Assembly (NCBI GenBank): GCA_937884755.1
Contig: CAKZYJ010000335.1
Span: 1-58,086 of the forward strand
Length of the DNA stretch: 58,086 bases
Direction of reading: 5' to 3'
Origin: an uncultured Flammeovirgaceae bacterium
GTDB taxonomy: Bacteria > Bacteroidota > Bacteroidia > Cytophagales > Cyclobacteriaceae
In this document: in pieces, positions 44,350 to 52,211 of the stretch
Layout: the number at the start of each line of letters is the position of its first letter
Position numbering within the stretch: position 1 is the stretch's first letter
Translations under genes and position numbers: made by a program
Notes under the pieces: generated by a model
The model's input: only the letters and a program-made list of their open reading frames with translations
What the model was told of the DNA's origin: nothing
The model's database searches: none

Positions 44350-45570
44350 ATGGAAACCACACTAGCTTCCAAAACCTTAGTCTCGCCAGTCCAAAAAGCG
44401 AAATCAACATCGCTACTGCTAAAAATACCTGTATTTATCTACGCTACGGTGTTTGCCTCGCTTTGTATTGTGGTAGGGTTGGTATGGGATATTTCCTGGC
44501 ATATGAGTATTGGTCGGGATGGGTTGTTCTCGGCGCCTCATCTGGCAATGTATTTAGGGGCTGTTATTGCCGGCACATTCTCGGGCTACCAAGTGTTACA
44601 AATCACCTTTGCTGGTAGTACTGAACAGAAAAAACAGTCGGTACGTTTCTGGGGAATTTTCTATAGTTCGCTGGGAGCTCTGTTTTGTATTTGGGGGGCA
44701 TTTGCCATGCTAACTTCGGCTCCCTTCGACGACTGGTGGCACAATACCTACGGCCTTGACGTGACCATTCTATCCCCTCCGCATACGGTACTGGCATTGG
44801 GCATGATGACTATTCAATTTGGGGCAATCATTAGCGTTCTGGCCTTGCAAAACCGGCAAGACGCGGTGGATTTACCTGCAGAGTTGAAGGAGCGTCGTCA
44901 GCGACGTTTACAACTATTCTACGTGATTGCGGCCGGTTTTTTTCTAACCATGTTGTTCGTGATTACTTCGGAGTATCAGTCAAGGCACGATATGCACCGA
45001 ACTAGCTTTTACATTATTGGTGGGGGATTATACACCTTTTTGCTTAGTGCCATTGCCCGTTCCTCTCAACTCAGATGGGCGGCAACTACTACAACAGCCG
45101 TATACATGCTCATCTTAATGCTATTAGGATGGATACTCCCACTGTTTCCGGCAGAGCCAAAATTAGGCCCTATCCTAAACCACGTAGAACATTTCCAGGC
45201 TTTTGAATTTCCCCTCCTACTCATTTTTCCAGCCCTTACTATTGACTGGGTACTACATCGGTTCGACCAAAAGAATGATTGGATGAAAGCCCTGCTGATT
45301 GCCCCATTGTTCATTATTGTATTCTTAGCAGTACAGTGGCCATTTGGTGATTTTCTTATGACTCCCTATGCCCGGAACTGGGTCTTCGGTACCGAAACCT
45401 GGTACTTTGGAAACAACCCAGATTGGGAATACCGCTACGCCTACGCTCCCTGGATGGTAGCTACTGGCTGGAATCTAGTGACTGGTTTGCTGATTGCGGT
45501 GGGCGTATCGATTCTTACTACTCGTTTAGGTCTGTATTGGGGACGTTGGATGCAGAAGGTACGCCGTTAG
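44350..45570 (+). CDS. Polytopic membrane protein with PmoC/AmoC-like copper-ligand motifs
   Basis: A 406-aa protein with about ten hydrophobic segments. Two related motifs stand out, both at membrane borders: DISWHMSIGRDGLFSAPH (D47, H51, H64) and DDWWHNTYGLDVTILSPPH (D127, H131, H145), each followed by a hydrophobic helix with LG. The spacings D-x3-H-x12-H and D-x3-H-x13-H equal those of copper sites C (Asp156, His160, His173) and D (Asn227, His231, His245) of particulate methane monooxygenase subunit C, as I recall the published structures; the distance between the sites (80 versus 71) is also similar. The C-terminal half (190-406) adds six helices with more His (RHDMH 212-216, HVEH 278-281) and could stand for subunit A. 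It is followed after 15 bases by a subunit-B-like gene. Catalysis and substrate are unknown; a copper-handling protein is the main alternative. Confidence 0.65.
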   Translation: METTLASKTLVSPVQKAKSTSLLLKIPVFIYATVFASLCIVVGLVWDISWHMSIGRDGLFSAPHLAMYLGAVIAGTFSGYQVLQITFAGSTEQKKQSVRFWGIFYSSLGALFCIWGAFAMLTSAPFDDWWHNTYGLDVTILSPPHTVLALGMMTIQFGAIISVLALQNRQDAVDLPAELKERRQRRLQLFYVIAAGFFLTMLFVITSEYQSRHDMHRTSFYIIGGGLYTFLLSAIARSSQLRWAATTTTAVYMLILMLLGWILPLFPAEPKLGPILNHVEHFQAFEFPLLLIFPALTIDWVLHRFDQKNDWMKALLIAPLFIIVFLAVQWPFGDFLMTPYARNWVFGTETWYFGNNPDWEYRYAYAPWMVATGWNLVTGLLIAVGVSILTTRLGLYWGRWMQKVRR

Positions 45571-45585
45571 TTTAAATTGACAAAG

Positions 45586-47247
45586 ATGAATTTACAAAAA
45601 GTGTGGATAACCCTGTTGGGTTTATTGGTGGCGGTAAACTTGCAAGCGCATGTAGGTAGCCCGGGTGTGGTCTTTGAAGGCAAAGCCGGACCCTATTCCT
45701 TACTGGTAAGTGTCAATCCGCCGGAAGTTATTCCGGGTACTGCTCAGGTACAGATTATCGTAGAGAACGGTGGGATAGATCATATTTGGGTGAAGCCCAT
45801 CTATTGGTACGCCGGCGATGAGGGTTCCCCTTCACCCGACGAGGCACTTCCTTCCGAAGAAAATCCCAACCAGTATGAGGGGTTGATCTGGCTGATGTCT
45901 AGCGGCACAGCTAGTCTGGAAATTACAGTAGAAGGTAGTCTGGGAAAAGGCGTGGCGCTAGTGCCGGTAATGGCGGCTTCAACTGCTCAAAAAGATATGG
46001 AGCCTCAACTTGGGTGGATATTAGCTGGCTTAGGTATTTTTCTAGTAGTACTGATGGTAACGATTATCGGTGCTAGTGTTAGCGATGGCACGCTAGACCC
46101 CAATCAGGAATTTACTCGCCGTTATCGCCGTAAACGCTGGGTAGGGGCCGGCATTAGCGCTTTTGTATTGGGATTGATACTTTACGAAGGAAATGAGTGG
46201 TGGCAAAGCTGGGCAGACGATTACCAACGTTATATGTACAAACCTTATCAAGCTACATCCACTATTCTGGAAGATGAGGGCGGTAGAGTACTAAATTTTG
46301 CTATTGACACCACTTATCTATCTTACCGAGGGAGAAGTAGTCGAACCAGTTATCTGATTCCTGATCATGGTAAACTGATGCATATGTTCCTGATTCGGGA
46401 AGGTAGTCTGGATGCCTTTGCCCACTTACACCCCCAGCGGGTAGACACCATCACCTATCAGGTGAAACTACCACCCTTGCCCGAAGGAAAATATTTTGTT
46501 TACGCCGATATTGTTCGCTGGAACGGCTTTGCCGAAACCATTGCTGATACCGTAGAGATTCCAGCAGAAGAATTACCAACGCGCTTAGCTTCAGTGGGTA
46601 AAAATTCACTTTACGAAGATCCGGACGATACCTACATCATCTCCAACCCGGTTGGGTCGCAACAGGCACAATTAGCTGGGAATAATATCGTAATTTGTGG
46701 TAAACCCGGAACGGAAACCCCACTTCCCGATGGTTCTACGGCCATCTGGGAACATCAGTCAAGTGAACCACTGGTAGCCGGTAAGCTGTACCCCATGACT
46801 TTCGCAATCCAGGACCCCGAAGGTAATCCGGCTGAGCTTGAGCCCTACATGGGTATGATGGGGCATATGGTGGTTTTTAAGAATGATGGTAGTGTTTACG
46901 TACATTTGCATCCAGTAGGAAACTACTCAATGGCTTCTCAATCAGTGTTGGAAAGCCGGATTAAGGAAGATCAAACCCTACCAACATTACCTGAGCCCTT
47001 ACAATTTGCGGATAGTATTGACCAACTTATTGCTTCCATTCAGTCTCTGGAAGAACAGGAGCGAGAAGAGTTTTTGATGGAGGGCATGGTTCATGAAGTT
47101 GAGGATGAGACCGGGGAGCATGCCGGCCACTCAACGGTCATGTTTCCCTATGTATTCCCTGAACCTGGGGATTATCGTATTTGGATACAGATGAAGCGCA
47201 ATGGGCAGGTGCTCAACAGCGCTTTCGATGTAAAAGTAGAATTGTAG
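45586..47247 (+). CDS. Exported copper-domain membrane protein, PmoB/YtkA-like layout
   Basis: A 553-aa protein from the ATG at 45586 (a TTG at 45577 is also in frame). The signal peptide ends LQA, so the mature protein would begin with His22 (HVGSPGV), as in CopC and PmoB where the N-terminal His binds copper. Residues 22-140 form a beta-sandwich; TM helices at about 143-163 and 186-200 follow; the rest is beta-rich with several His pairs: H261/H266, H280-L-H282, H427, H440-L-H442, and H512/H515. The AFAHLHP and HMFLIREG pieces are typical of YtkA-like domains. The order beta, two TM, beta is that of PmoB, but the internal HxH of its CuB site is not found in the first domain (only H66). Probably co-transcribed with the previous gene. 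Confidence 0.7.
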   Translation: MNLQKVWITLLGLLVAVNLQAHVGSPGVVFEGKAGPYSLLVSVNPPEVIPGTAQVQIIVENGGIDHIWVKPIYWYAGDEGSPSPDEALPSEENPNQYEGLIWLMSSGTASLEITVEGSLGKGVALVPVMAASTAQKDMEPQLGWILAGLGIFLVVLMVTIIGASVSDGTLDPNQEFTRRYRRKRWVGAGISAFVLGLILYEGNEWWQSWADDYQRYMYKPYQATSTILEDEGGRVLNFAIDTTYLSYRGRSSRTSYLIPDHGKLMHMFLIREGSLDAFAHLHPQRVDTITYQVKLPPLPEGKYFVYADIVRWNGFAETIADTVEIPAEELPTRLASVGKNSLYEDPDDTYIISNPVGSQQAQLAGNNIVICGKPGTETPLPDGSTAIWEHQSSEPLVAGKLYPMTFAIQDPEGNPAELEPYMGMMGHMVVFKNDGSVYVHLHPVGNYSMASQSVLESRIKEDQTLPTLPEPLQFADSIDQLIASIQSLEEQEREEFLMEGMVHEVEDETGEHAGHSTVMFPYVFPEPGDYRIWIQMKRNGQVLNSAFDVKVEL

Positions 47248-47342
47248 CATTTCCAGTGTTCATTTTTCTGCACTTAGTTTAGAAAAGGTACATGGTACGG
47301 GGGAGTTAGAGCAAAGAAGGGGAAAAAATCTAGCCAATGTGC

Positions 47343-47350
47343 TATTTTTG
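47343..47350 (+). promoter_or_regulatory. Candidate -7 promoter element (TATTTTTG)
   Basis: Exact TAnnTTTG match 22 bases before the histidine kinase ATG at 47373, which suggests this kinase has its own promoter rather than belonging to the preceding two-gene unit. No TTTG at -33. Confidence 0.45.
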
Positions 47351-47372
47351 GTGAGACTAATGAATAGTAAGC

Positions 47373-50300
47373 ATGGCTCAGGCTAAGACCTCAGTTCCCA
47401 AAAATCAACAATTACTGACCCAGCAAGTAGCCAAACTAGAACAGCAACTGGCCGAGCAGGAGAATCTATTCTATCAGGTAGTAGAAGAGGTGGGCAATGG
47501 CTATTGGAGCTATGATATCCCCAGTAATACCTTTTCAGTAAGTAGTGGTCTCGCCAGTTTGCTACAATGTACTGATGACCAAACGCTGGATTTAGACTTT
47601 TGGCAGCAGTTTCTTTCTAAGAACGAGTTTAGAACTTTTCAAACGCAAATATCCAGCCTGCAGAAACAGTCTTCTATTCCTATTATTTTTCCGCTCACAA
47701 TTACTACTAGAAATAAACATACAGAACTAATCTGTAATGCTAAGGTAGTAGCTTGGGATGATCAAAAAAAGCCGCTCTCCATCATTGGTGTTTTTACAGA
47801 AAATTCTCAGAAACAAAATCCCTACTTCCGAGATGAGTGGCTTCAGTGGATAGTAAAACACATCCCCGCTGTAACTGTAATGCTTTTCGATCGGGATTTT
47901 CGTTATGGTGCTTATGATAGGATAGATAATTACAATTCAATTATTGCTGATAGTATTTTTGGCAAAACCATGTATGAGGTTTGTACTCCGGAAGAAGCAG
48001 CGTTTTTTGAACCAATCCACAACCGGGTTTTTGAAGGAGAATTGGTGGAGACAGAATTTAATTTCCACAATAGGATTTACTTTGCTCAGTTTATCCCAAT
48101 TTATCAGGAACAGAAGGTAGTTAACGGTTTAGTTTTGGCATTTGATATTAGTGCTAGTAGGGGAGTAGAGCAGCATCTAATTCTCTTTATTGAGCAGGCA
48201 CCGGTTGCTATGGCTATTTTCGACATTCATATGAATTACATTGCGGCCAGTCATCGGTGGAAATCGGATTATGACTTAGAATCAGAAGGTTTGGTTGGTC
48301 GTTCGCATTACGAATTATTCCCCAATATTCGTCAGGATTGGAAAGAGATTCATCAGGATTGCCTGCTAGGAAATACTCACCGTAAGGATGAAGATTATTA
48401 TATTAATGAAAAAGGAGAAGAGCAGTGGATCCGTTGGGAGGTAATGCCCTGGTGCTTACCTGATAATATAGTGGGGGGTATCATAATAATGACTGAAGAT
48501 ATAACTGAGCGGAAAAAATCTGAACTTTCTCTGGAGTATTATCAACAGGGACTAAGCATACTGGCACAAATCAGCGCTAGTCATCAGCTTACGCTGGAAC
48601 AGCAACTGAAAGAAGTTCTCAGTTCTATTACCCAATATTTCGATTTACCGATTGGCATAATCAGTTGTATAGAAAACCAGGACTATAAGGTCGAGTACGT
48701 TATTAGCAACGACGATGAAATACAGATTGAGCCTGGAACTATCTTTCCAATAGAGAATACTTACTGTAGTGTCACCTTCGCTCAAAACGATACCTTAGCC
48801 ATTCAGGATGTCACGGAATCGGAATATGCTACTCATCCCTGCTATAAAGAATTTCATTTGGAAAGCTACATTGGCTCAACCATCTGGGTAGCCGGAAAAA
48901 AATACGGAACTATAAATTTCTCGTCACCTAGTAAACGACCAATTCCTTTTTCGGAAAACGACGTTGATTTTATGCGTTTGGTAGCTCGTTGGGTAGGCAC
49001 TACCTTAGAACGATACACCAACGAAAAACAACTCATTGATGCTCGTGAAGAAGCAGAAGAGGCTACTCGGGCCAAAACCGATTTTCTTTCTACCATGTCG
49101 CATGAAATTAGAACACCCATGAATGCGGTGGTAGGTATGGCTCATTTATTATTAGAAGAAAATCCTCGAAAATCCCAGTTGGAGTCCATTAAAACCCTAA
49201 AATTTTCGGCTGACTTGCTGTTATCATTAATCAATGATATTCTGGATTTTAGTAAAATTGAAGCCGGAAAGATTGTTCTTGAGTCTATCGATTTTAATCT
49301 CAGGGATTTACTCCAGGGTATAAAAGCTGCTCAGGGAATTAAGGCTACTGAGAAACAAGTAAAACTTAAACTTCGTTGGGATGACGATGTACCGGAGCTA
49401 GTGGTTGGAGATGCAGTACGTTTGGGGCAGATAATCAATAACCTAGTGAGCAACGCGGTAAAGTTTACCGATAAAGGGCAGGTTAAGGTTGAAGTAGAAT
49501 TAATAGAGGAGAAAAATGATCAGTTGGTTATCGGTTTTAGTGTTCAGGATAGCGGGATTGGTATTTCTCCTGAGCAGTTAGAGGTCATCTTTGATGAGTT
49601 CTCTCAGGCCAGTTCAAGTACTACCCGGAAGTACGGCGGAACCGGACTGGGATTAGCTATCACACGAAAATTATTAGAACTTCAGGGAAGTGAGATTAAA
49701 GTTACCAGCGAAGTAGGAAAAGGATCTATTTTCTCGTTTGAATTGGAGTTTAGTAAAAGTGCCAAGAAGCAAGTAAAGGACCGTTTTAATCCAAACTTAC
49801 CTAATGAAACCTACTGGGGAAGCCTCAATGGCTTAAGAGTGTTATTAGTAGAAGATAATACCGTAAACCAATACGTAGCAGTGCGTTTTATGAAGAAATG
49901 GCAGGTAATACTGGACATTGCTAATCATGGGGGAGAAGCGTTAGAAATGGTAAAAAAGCAGCCCTATGACGTGATTTTAATGGACTTACAAATGCCAGTA
50001 GTAGATGGCTATCAGGCTACAAAAAATATTAGAGAGTGGGAAGAGGAACATAAGCAGGTTCCAGTGCCCATCATCGCTTTAACAGCTTCAGCTTCACGTA
50101 CTACCAAAGAGAAAGTAAATGCCCGGGGGATGAATGATTTTCTGGCTAAGCCGTTTGATCCTAAAGAATTATTTGCCCGGCTTCAGTATCATAGCTCGGT
50201 AAACCTTGAGCAGATTGATAAGGAAGAAATTTCAATTCCTCATACTCCAGTATCCAATGAAACTGAAAAGTCAGCATCCCTGAGTCTCAATCAGGAAGTG

Positions 50301-50612
50301 TTTGATTTTTTGACTGATGGAAATATTGTTGAGCAAATTAATCTGAGCGAAAAGTTGAGTTCATTGGTGAAACGGCTTATTCAAGACGCTGAGCAGTTTT
50401 ATCAGACTTTTGATCAGGCGAAACTTGCGTATGATTTGCATCGAGTAAAATCGACCTTTACCATGTTCGAGATAGAACCATTAGCCTCGGTGATTAGAGA
50501 AATGTCGGATGATGCGGAAGCCGCTGACCTTAGGAAGTACCCTGACTTCATTCCGTTCTGTAAAGAGTTATTACAGAAAATAGAAAAACTTAGGCCAAAA
50601 GATACTGAATAA
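47373..50612 (+). CDS. Hybrid sensor histidine kinase (PAS-PAS-PAS-GAF-HisKA-HATPase-REC-HPt)
   Basis: A 1079-aa cytoplasmic sensor with no TM segments. After a short coiled coil come PAS-like domains (about 35-140, 145-265 and 268-385; the third ends in DITERKKSE), then a GAF domain (about 390-545). HisKA has SHEIRTPMN with phospho-acceptor His577; HATPase boxes include NLVSNAVKFTDKG, GIGISPEQLE and GTGLGLAITRKL. REC has phospho-acceptor Asp871 (LMDLQMPV) and ends with DFLAKPFDP. An HPt-like end carries His1023 in DLHRVKS, close to the HxLKG consensus. It is a full internal phosphorelay; signal unknown. It lies 125 bases behind the CuMMO-like cassette, which may be coincidental. Confidence 0.92.
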   Translation: MAQAKTSVPKNQQLLTQQVAKLEQQLAEQENLFYQVVEEVGNGYWSYDIPSNTFSVSSGLASLLQCTDDQTLDLDFWQQFLSKNEFRTFQTQISSLQKQSSIPIIFPLTITTRNKHTELICNAKVVAWDDQKKPLSIIGVFTENSQKQNPYFRDEWLQWIVKHIPAVTVMLFDRDFRYGAYDRIDNYNSIIADSIFGKTMYEVCTPEEAAFFEPIHNRVFEGELVETEFNFHNRIYFAQFIPIYQEQKVVNGLVLAFDISASRGVEQHLILFIEQAPVAMAIFDIHMNYIAASHRWKSDYDLESEGLVGRSHYELFPNIRQDWKEIHQDCLLGNTHRKDEDYYINEKGEEQWIRWEVMPWCLPDNIVGGIIIMTEDITERKKSELSLEYYQQGLSILAQISASHQLTLEQQLKEVLSSITQYFDLPIGIISCIENQDYKVEYVISNDDEIQIEPGTIFPIENTYCSVTFAQNDTLAIQDVTESEYATHPCYKEFHLESYIGSTIWVAGKKYGTINFSSPSKRPIPFSENDVDFMRLVARWVGTTLERYTNEKQLIDAREEAEEATRAKTDFLSTMSHEIRTPMNAVVGMAHLLLEENPRKSQLESIKTLKFSADLLLSLINDILDFSKIEAGKIVLESIDFNLRDLLQGIKAAQGIKATEKQVKLKLRWDDDVPELVVGDAVRLGQIINNLVSNAVKFTDKGQVKVEVELIEEKNDQLVIGFSVQDSGIGISPEQLEVIFDEFSQASSSTTRKYGGTGLGLAITRKLLELQGSEIKVTSEVGKGSIFSFELEFSKSAKKQVKDRFNPNLPNETYWGSLNGLRVLLVEDNTVNQYVAVRFMKKWQVILDIANHGGEALEMVKKQPYDVILMDLQMPVVDGYQATKNIREWEEEHKQVPVPIIALTASASRTTKEKVNARGMNDFLAKPFDPKELFARLQYHSSVNLEQIDKEEISIPHTPVSNETEKSASLSLNQEVFDFLTDGNIVEQINLSEKLSSLVKRLIQDAEQFYQTFDQAKLAYDLHRVKSTFTMFEIEPLASVIREMSDDAEAADLRKYPDFIPFCKELLQKIEKLRPKDTE

Positions 50613-50721
50613 AGCTTTTGAAAGGGGGGCGGACTTTTCATAAAACTCTTTCTATTTTTCAGTACGAAGTTTAACTCATTTATTTCTTGTAATCGGTCAC
50701 CTTTTCTGGTTCTTTTGCGCC

Positions 50722-51258
50722 ATGAAACAAAGAGTTGCCATCGATATGGACGAAGTTATGGCCGATCCATACGAAAAACTGATTCGGCTGTATGAGGAGG
50801 AATACGGAATTCCTATTGACCGAAGCAAACTACCAGGTCGTTACCTGGAAGAAGTAGTTCATCCTGACCACCGTTCCGCTATTCGCCGTTACCTTTTTGC
50901 TGAAGACTTTTTTGAAGATTTATTAGTAATGCCTGATAGCCAGGAGGTAGTGCGAGAGATGCAGGATCACTACGAAGTATTCATTGTAACTGCCGCTATG
51001 GAATTTCCTGACTCCTTCGGGCCTAAGTACCGCTGGCTACAGCGTCATTTTTCGTTTATTCACTGGAGAAACTATGTATTCTGCGGTGATAAAAGCATTA
51101 TTAAAGCCGACTATATGCTCGATGACCATGCTAAGAATCTGGAAACTTTTTCCGGGGAAGCGATTATCTTCTCATCTCCTCACAATGCCTACGAAACTAG
51201 ATTTCCGCGGGTAAATAACTGGCAGGAAGTGGCCGAACGATTTCTATCCAACCAATGA
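50722..51258 (+). CDS. 5'(3')-deoxyribonucleotidase-like HAD phosphatase
   Basis: A 178-aa HAD-fold enzyme of the NT5C type. Motif I is AIDMDEVMADPY (D8, D10), motif II IVTAAMEF, motif III KADYMLDDHAKN. These match the nucleotidase family that removes the 5'-phosphate of (deoxy)ribonucleotides. Length is usual. Its stop overlaps the next start (ATGA at 51255-51258), so the two are translationally coupled. Confidence 0.88.
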   Translation: MKQRVAIDMDEVMADPYEKLIRLYEEEYGIPIDRSKLPGRYLEEVVHPDHRSAIRRYLFAEDFFEDLLVMPDSQEVVREMQDHYEVFIVTAAMEFPDSFGPKYRWLQRHFSFIHWRNYVFCGDKSIIKADYMLDDHAKNLETFSGEAIIFSSPHNAYETRFPRVNNWQEVAERFLSNQ

Positions 51259-51512
51259 GTTCGTTAGATATTTTGGGCATTATTGCTGGAATTTGCACTA
51301 CCTTGGCTTTTTTGCCCCAAGCCGTGAAAACCTGGCAATCGCGCTCAGCCGGCGACTTATCGCTGGGTACGTTCATGCTACTGGTAGTTGGGTTAATCCT
51401 CTGGCTGATCTATGGGTTTATTATTTTTAATTGGCCCATTATCCTGACCAATGGATTTACATTGATGATCGCTGGGTCAATTTTATACTTCAAATTTCGT
51501 TATCCTGGTTGA
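51255..51512 (+). CDS. SemiSWEET sugar transporter
   Basis: An 85-aa membrane protein with three helices and the PQ-loop motif (FLPQAVKTWQSRSAGDLS). Bacterial SemiSWEETs form dimers that move sugars such as sucrose or glucose across the inner membrane. The helix-loop-helix pattern and length are exact for the family. Its coupling to a nucleotidase is curious, as no metabolic link is evident. Confidence 0.9.
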   Translation: MSSLDILGIIAGICTTLAFLPQAVKTWQSRSAGDLSLGTFMLLVVGLILWLIYGFIIFNWPIILTNGFTLMIAGSILYFKFRYPG

Positions 51513-51626
51513 AGATATCCGCAAAGCTTCATCAGAACTTAATCTTGTCGCGTCTAATATTTAGGAAATAATTCCGTAAATTGCTTGTCGCTCATACTCG
51601 AGATTACTTTTTACACTACCCTGATC

Positions 51627-52025
51627 ATGAAATTTTTATTACTAGTATTTAGTGTTACGTTAGCTACATTGATTGGCCTAGTAAATCGCACATCCCGGGT
51701 GATTGTAACGGAGGCTGCCGATTGCCGGGTTATGGTACATGACATTGCCGGCAGCTACGAAGGGGATTGCCATAAGGGCAAAGCTCACGGAATGGGAAAG
51801 GCCATTGGCAAAGACACCTACGAGGGCGAATTTAAAAAGGGGTATCCTGATGGTGAAGGAACCTACACCTGGATTAACGGAGATTACTTTGAAGGCACGT
51901 TCGTGAAGGGGCAACGGGAAGGTGAAGGAAAAATGGTGTACGCCTCAGTAAATGCCGACAGCATACTCACCGGCTACTGGGAAGATGATCTTTACCAAGG
52001 TGCCGAAAGTGGTAATTCAGAATGA
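51627..52025 (+). CDS. Exported MORN-repeat protein
   Basis: A 132-aa protein from the ATG at 51627, where a signal peptide begins (MKFLLLVFSVTLATLIGL). About residues 46-115 contain three MORN repeats (YEGDCHKGKAHGMGKAI, YEGEFKKGYPDGEGTYTW, FEGTFVKGQREGEGKMVY). Such repeats form a beta-hairpin solenoid for protein or membrane contact. Its first Cys (DCR and DCH) pair may form a disulfide. No partner is visible in the neighbourhood. Confidence 0.8.
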   Translation: MKFLLLVFSVTLATLIGLVNRTSRVIVTEAADCRVMVHDIAGSYEGDCHKGKAHGMGKAIGKDTYEGEFKKGYPDGEGTYTWINGDYFEGTFVKGQREGEGKMVYASVNADSILTGYWEDDLYQGAESGNSE

Positions 52026-52211
52026 TGTCAGTCAGTACACTTTTTCTGATGTAGCTTTTCCTGATTTCTAGAGTAGGAACCTGAGTAGTAGAAATCTGTA
52101 AGAACTGCGGAATCACTGCTCATTACCTCTCAGCAGACAGGTTTGATCCAACCACGAGGTGGCCATAGTGCGTTTGAAATAGACACTAAAAACAGAAAAA
52201 TGGCTTATATG

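Noticed and set aside
44350-47247. Assigning gene symbols pmoC/amoC and pmoB/amoB
   Set aside because: Overall sequence similarity to true CuMMO subunits is not evident beyond the ligand motifs and topology; naming would imply an unproven enzyme activity.
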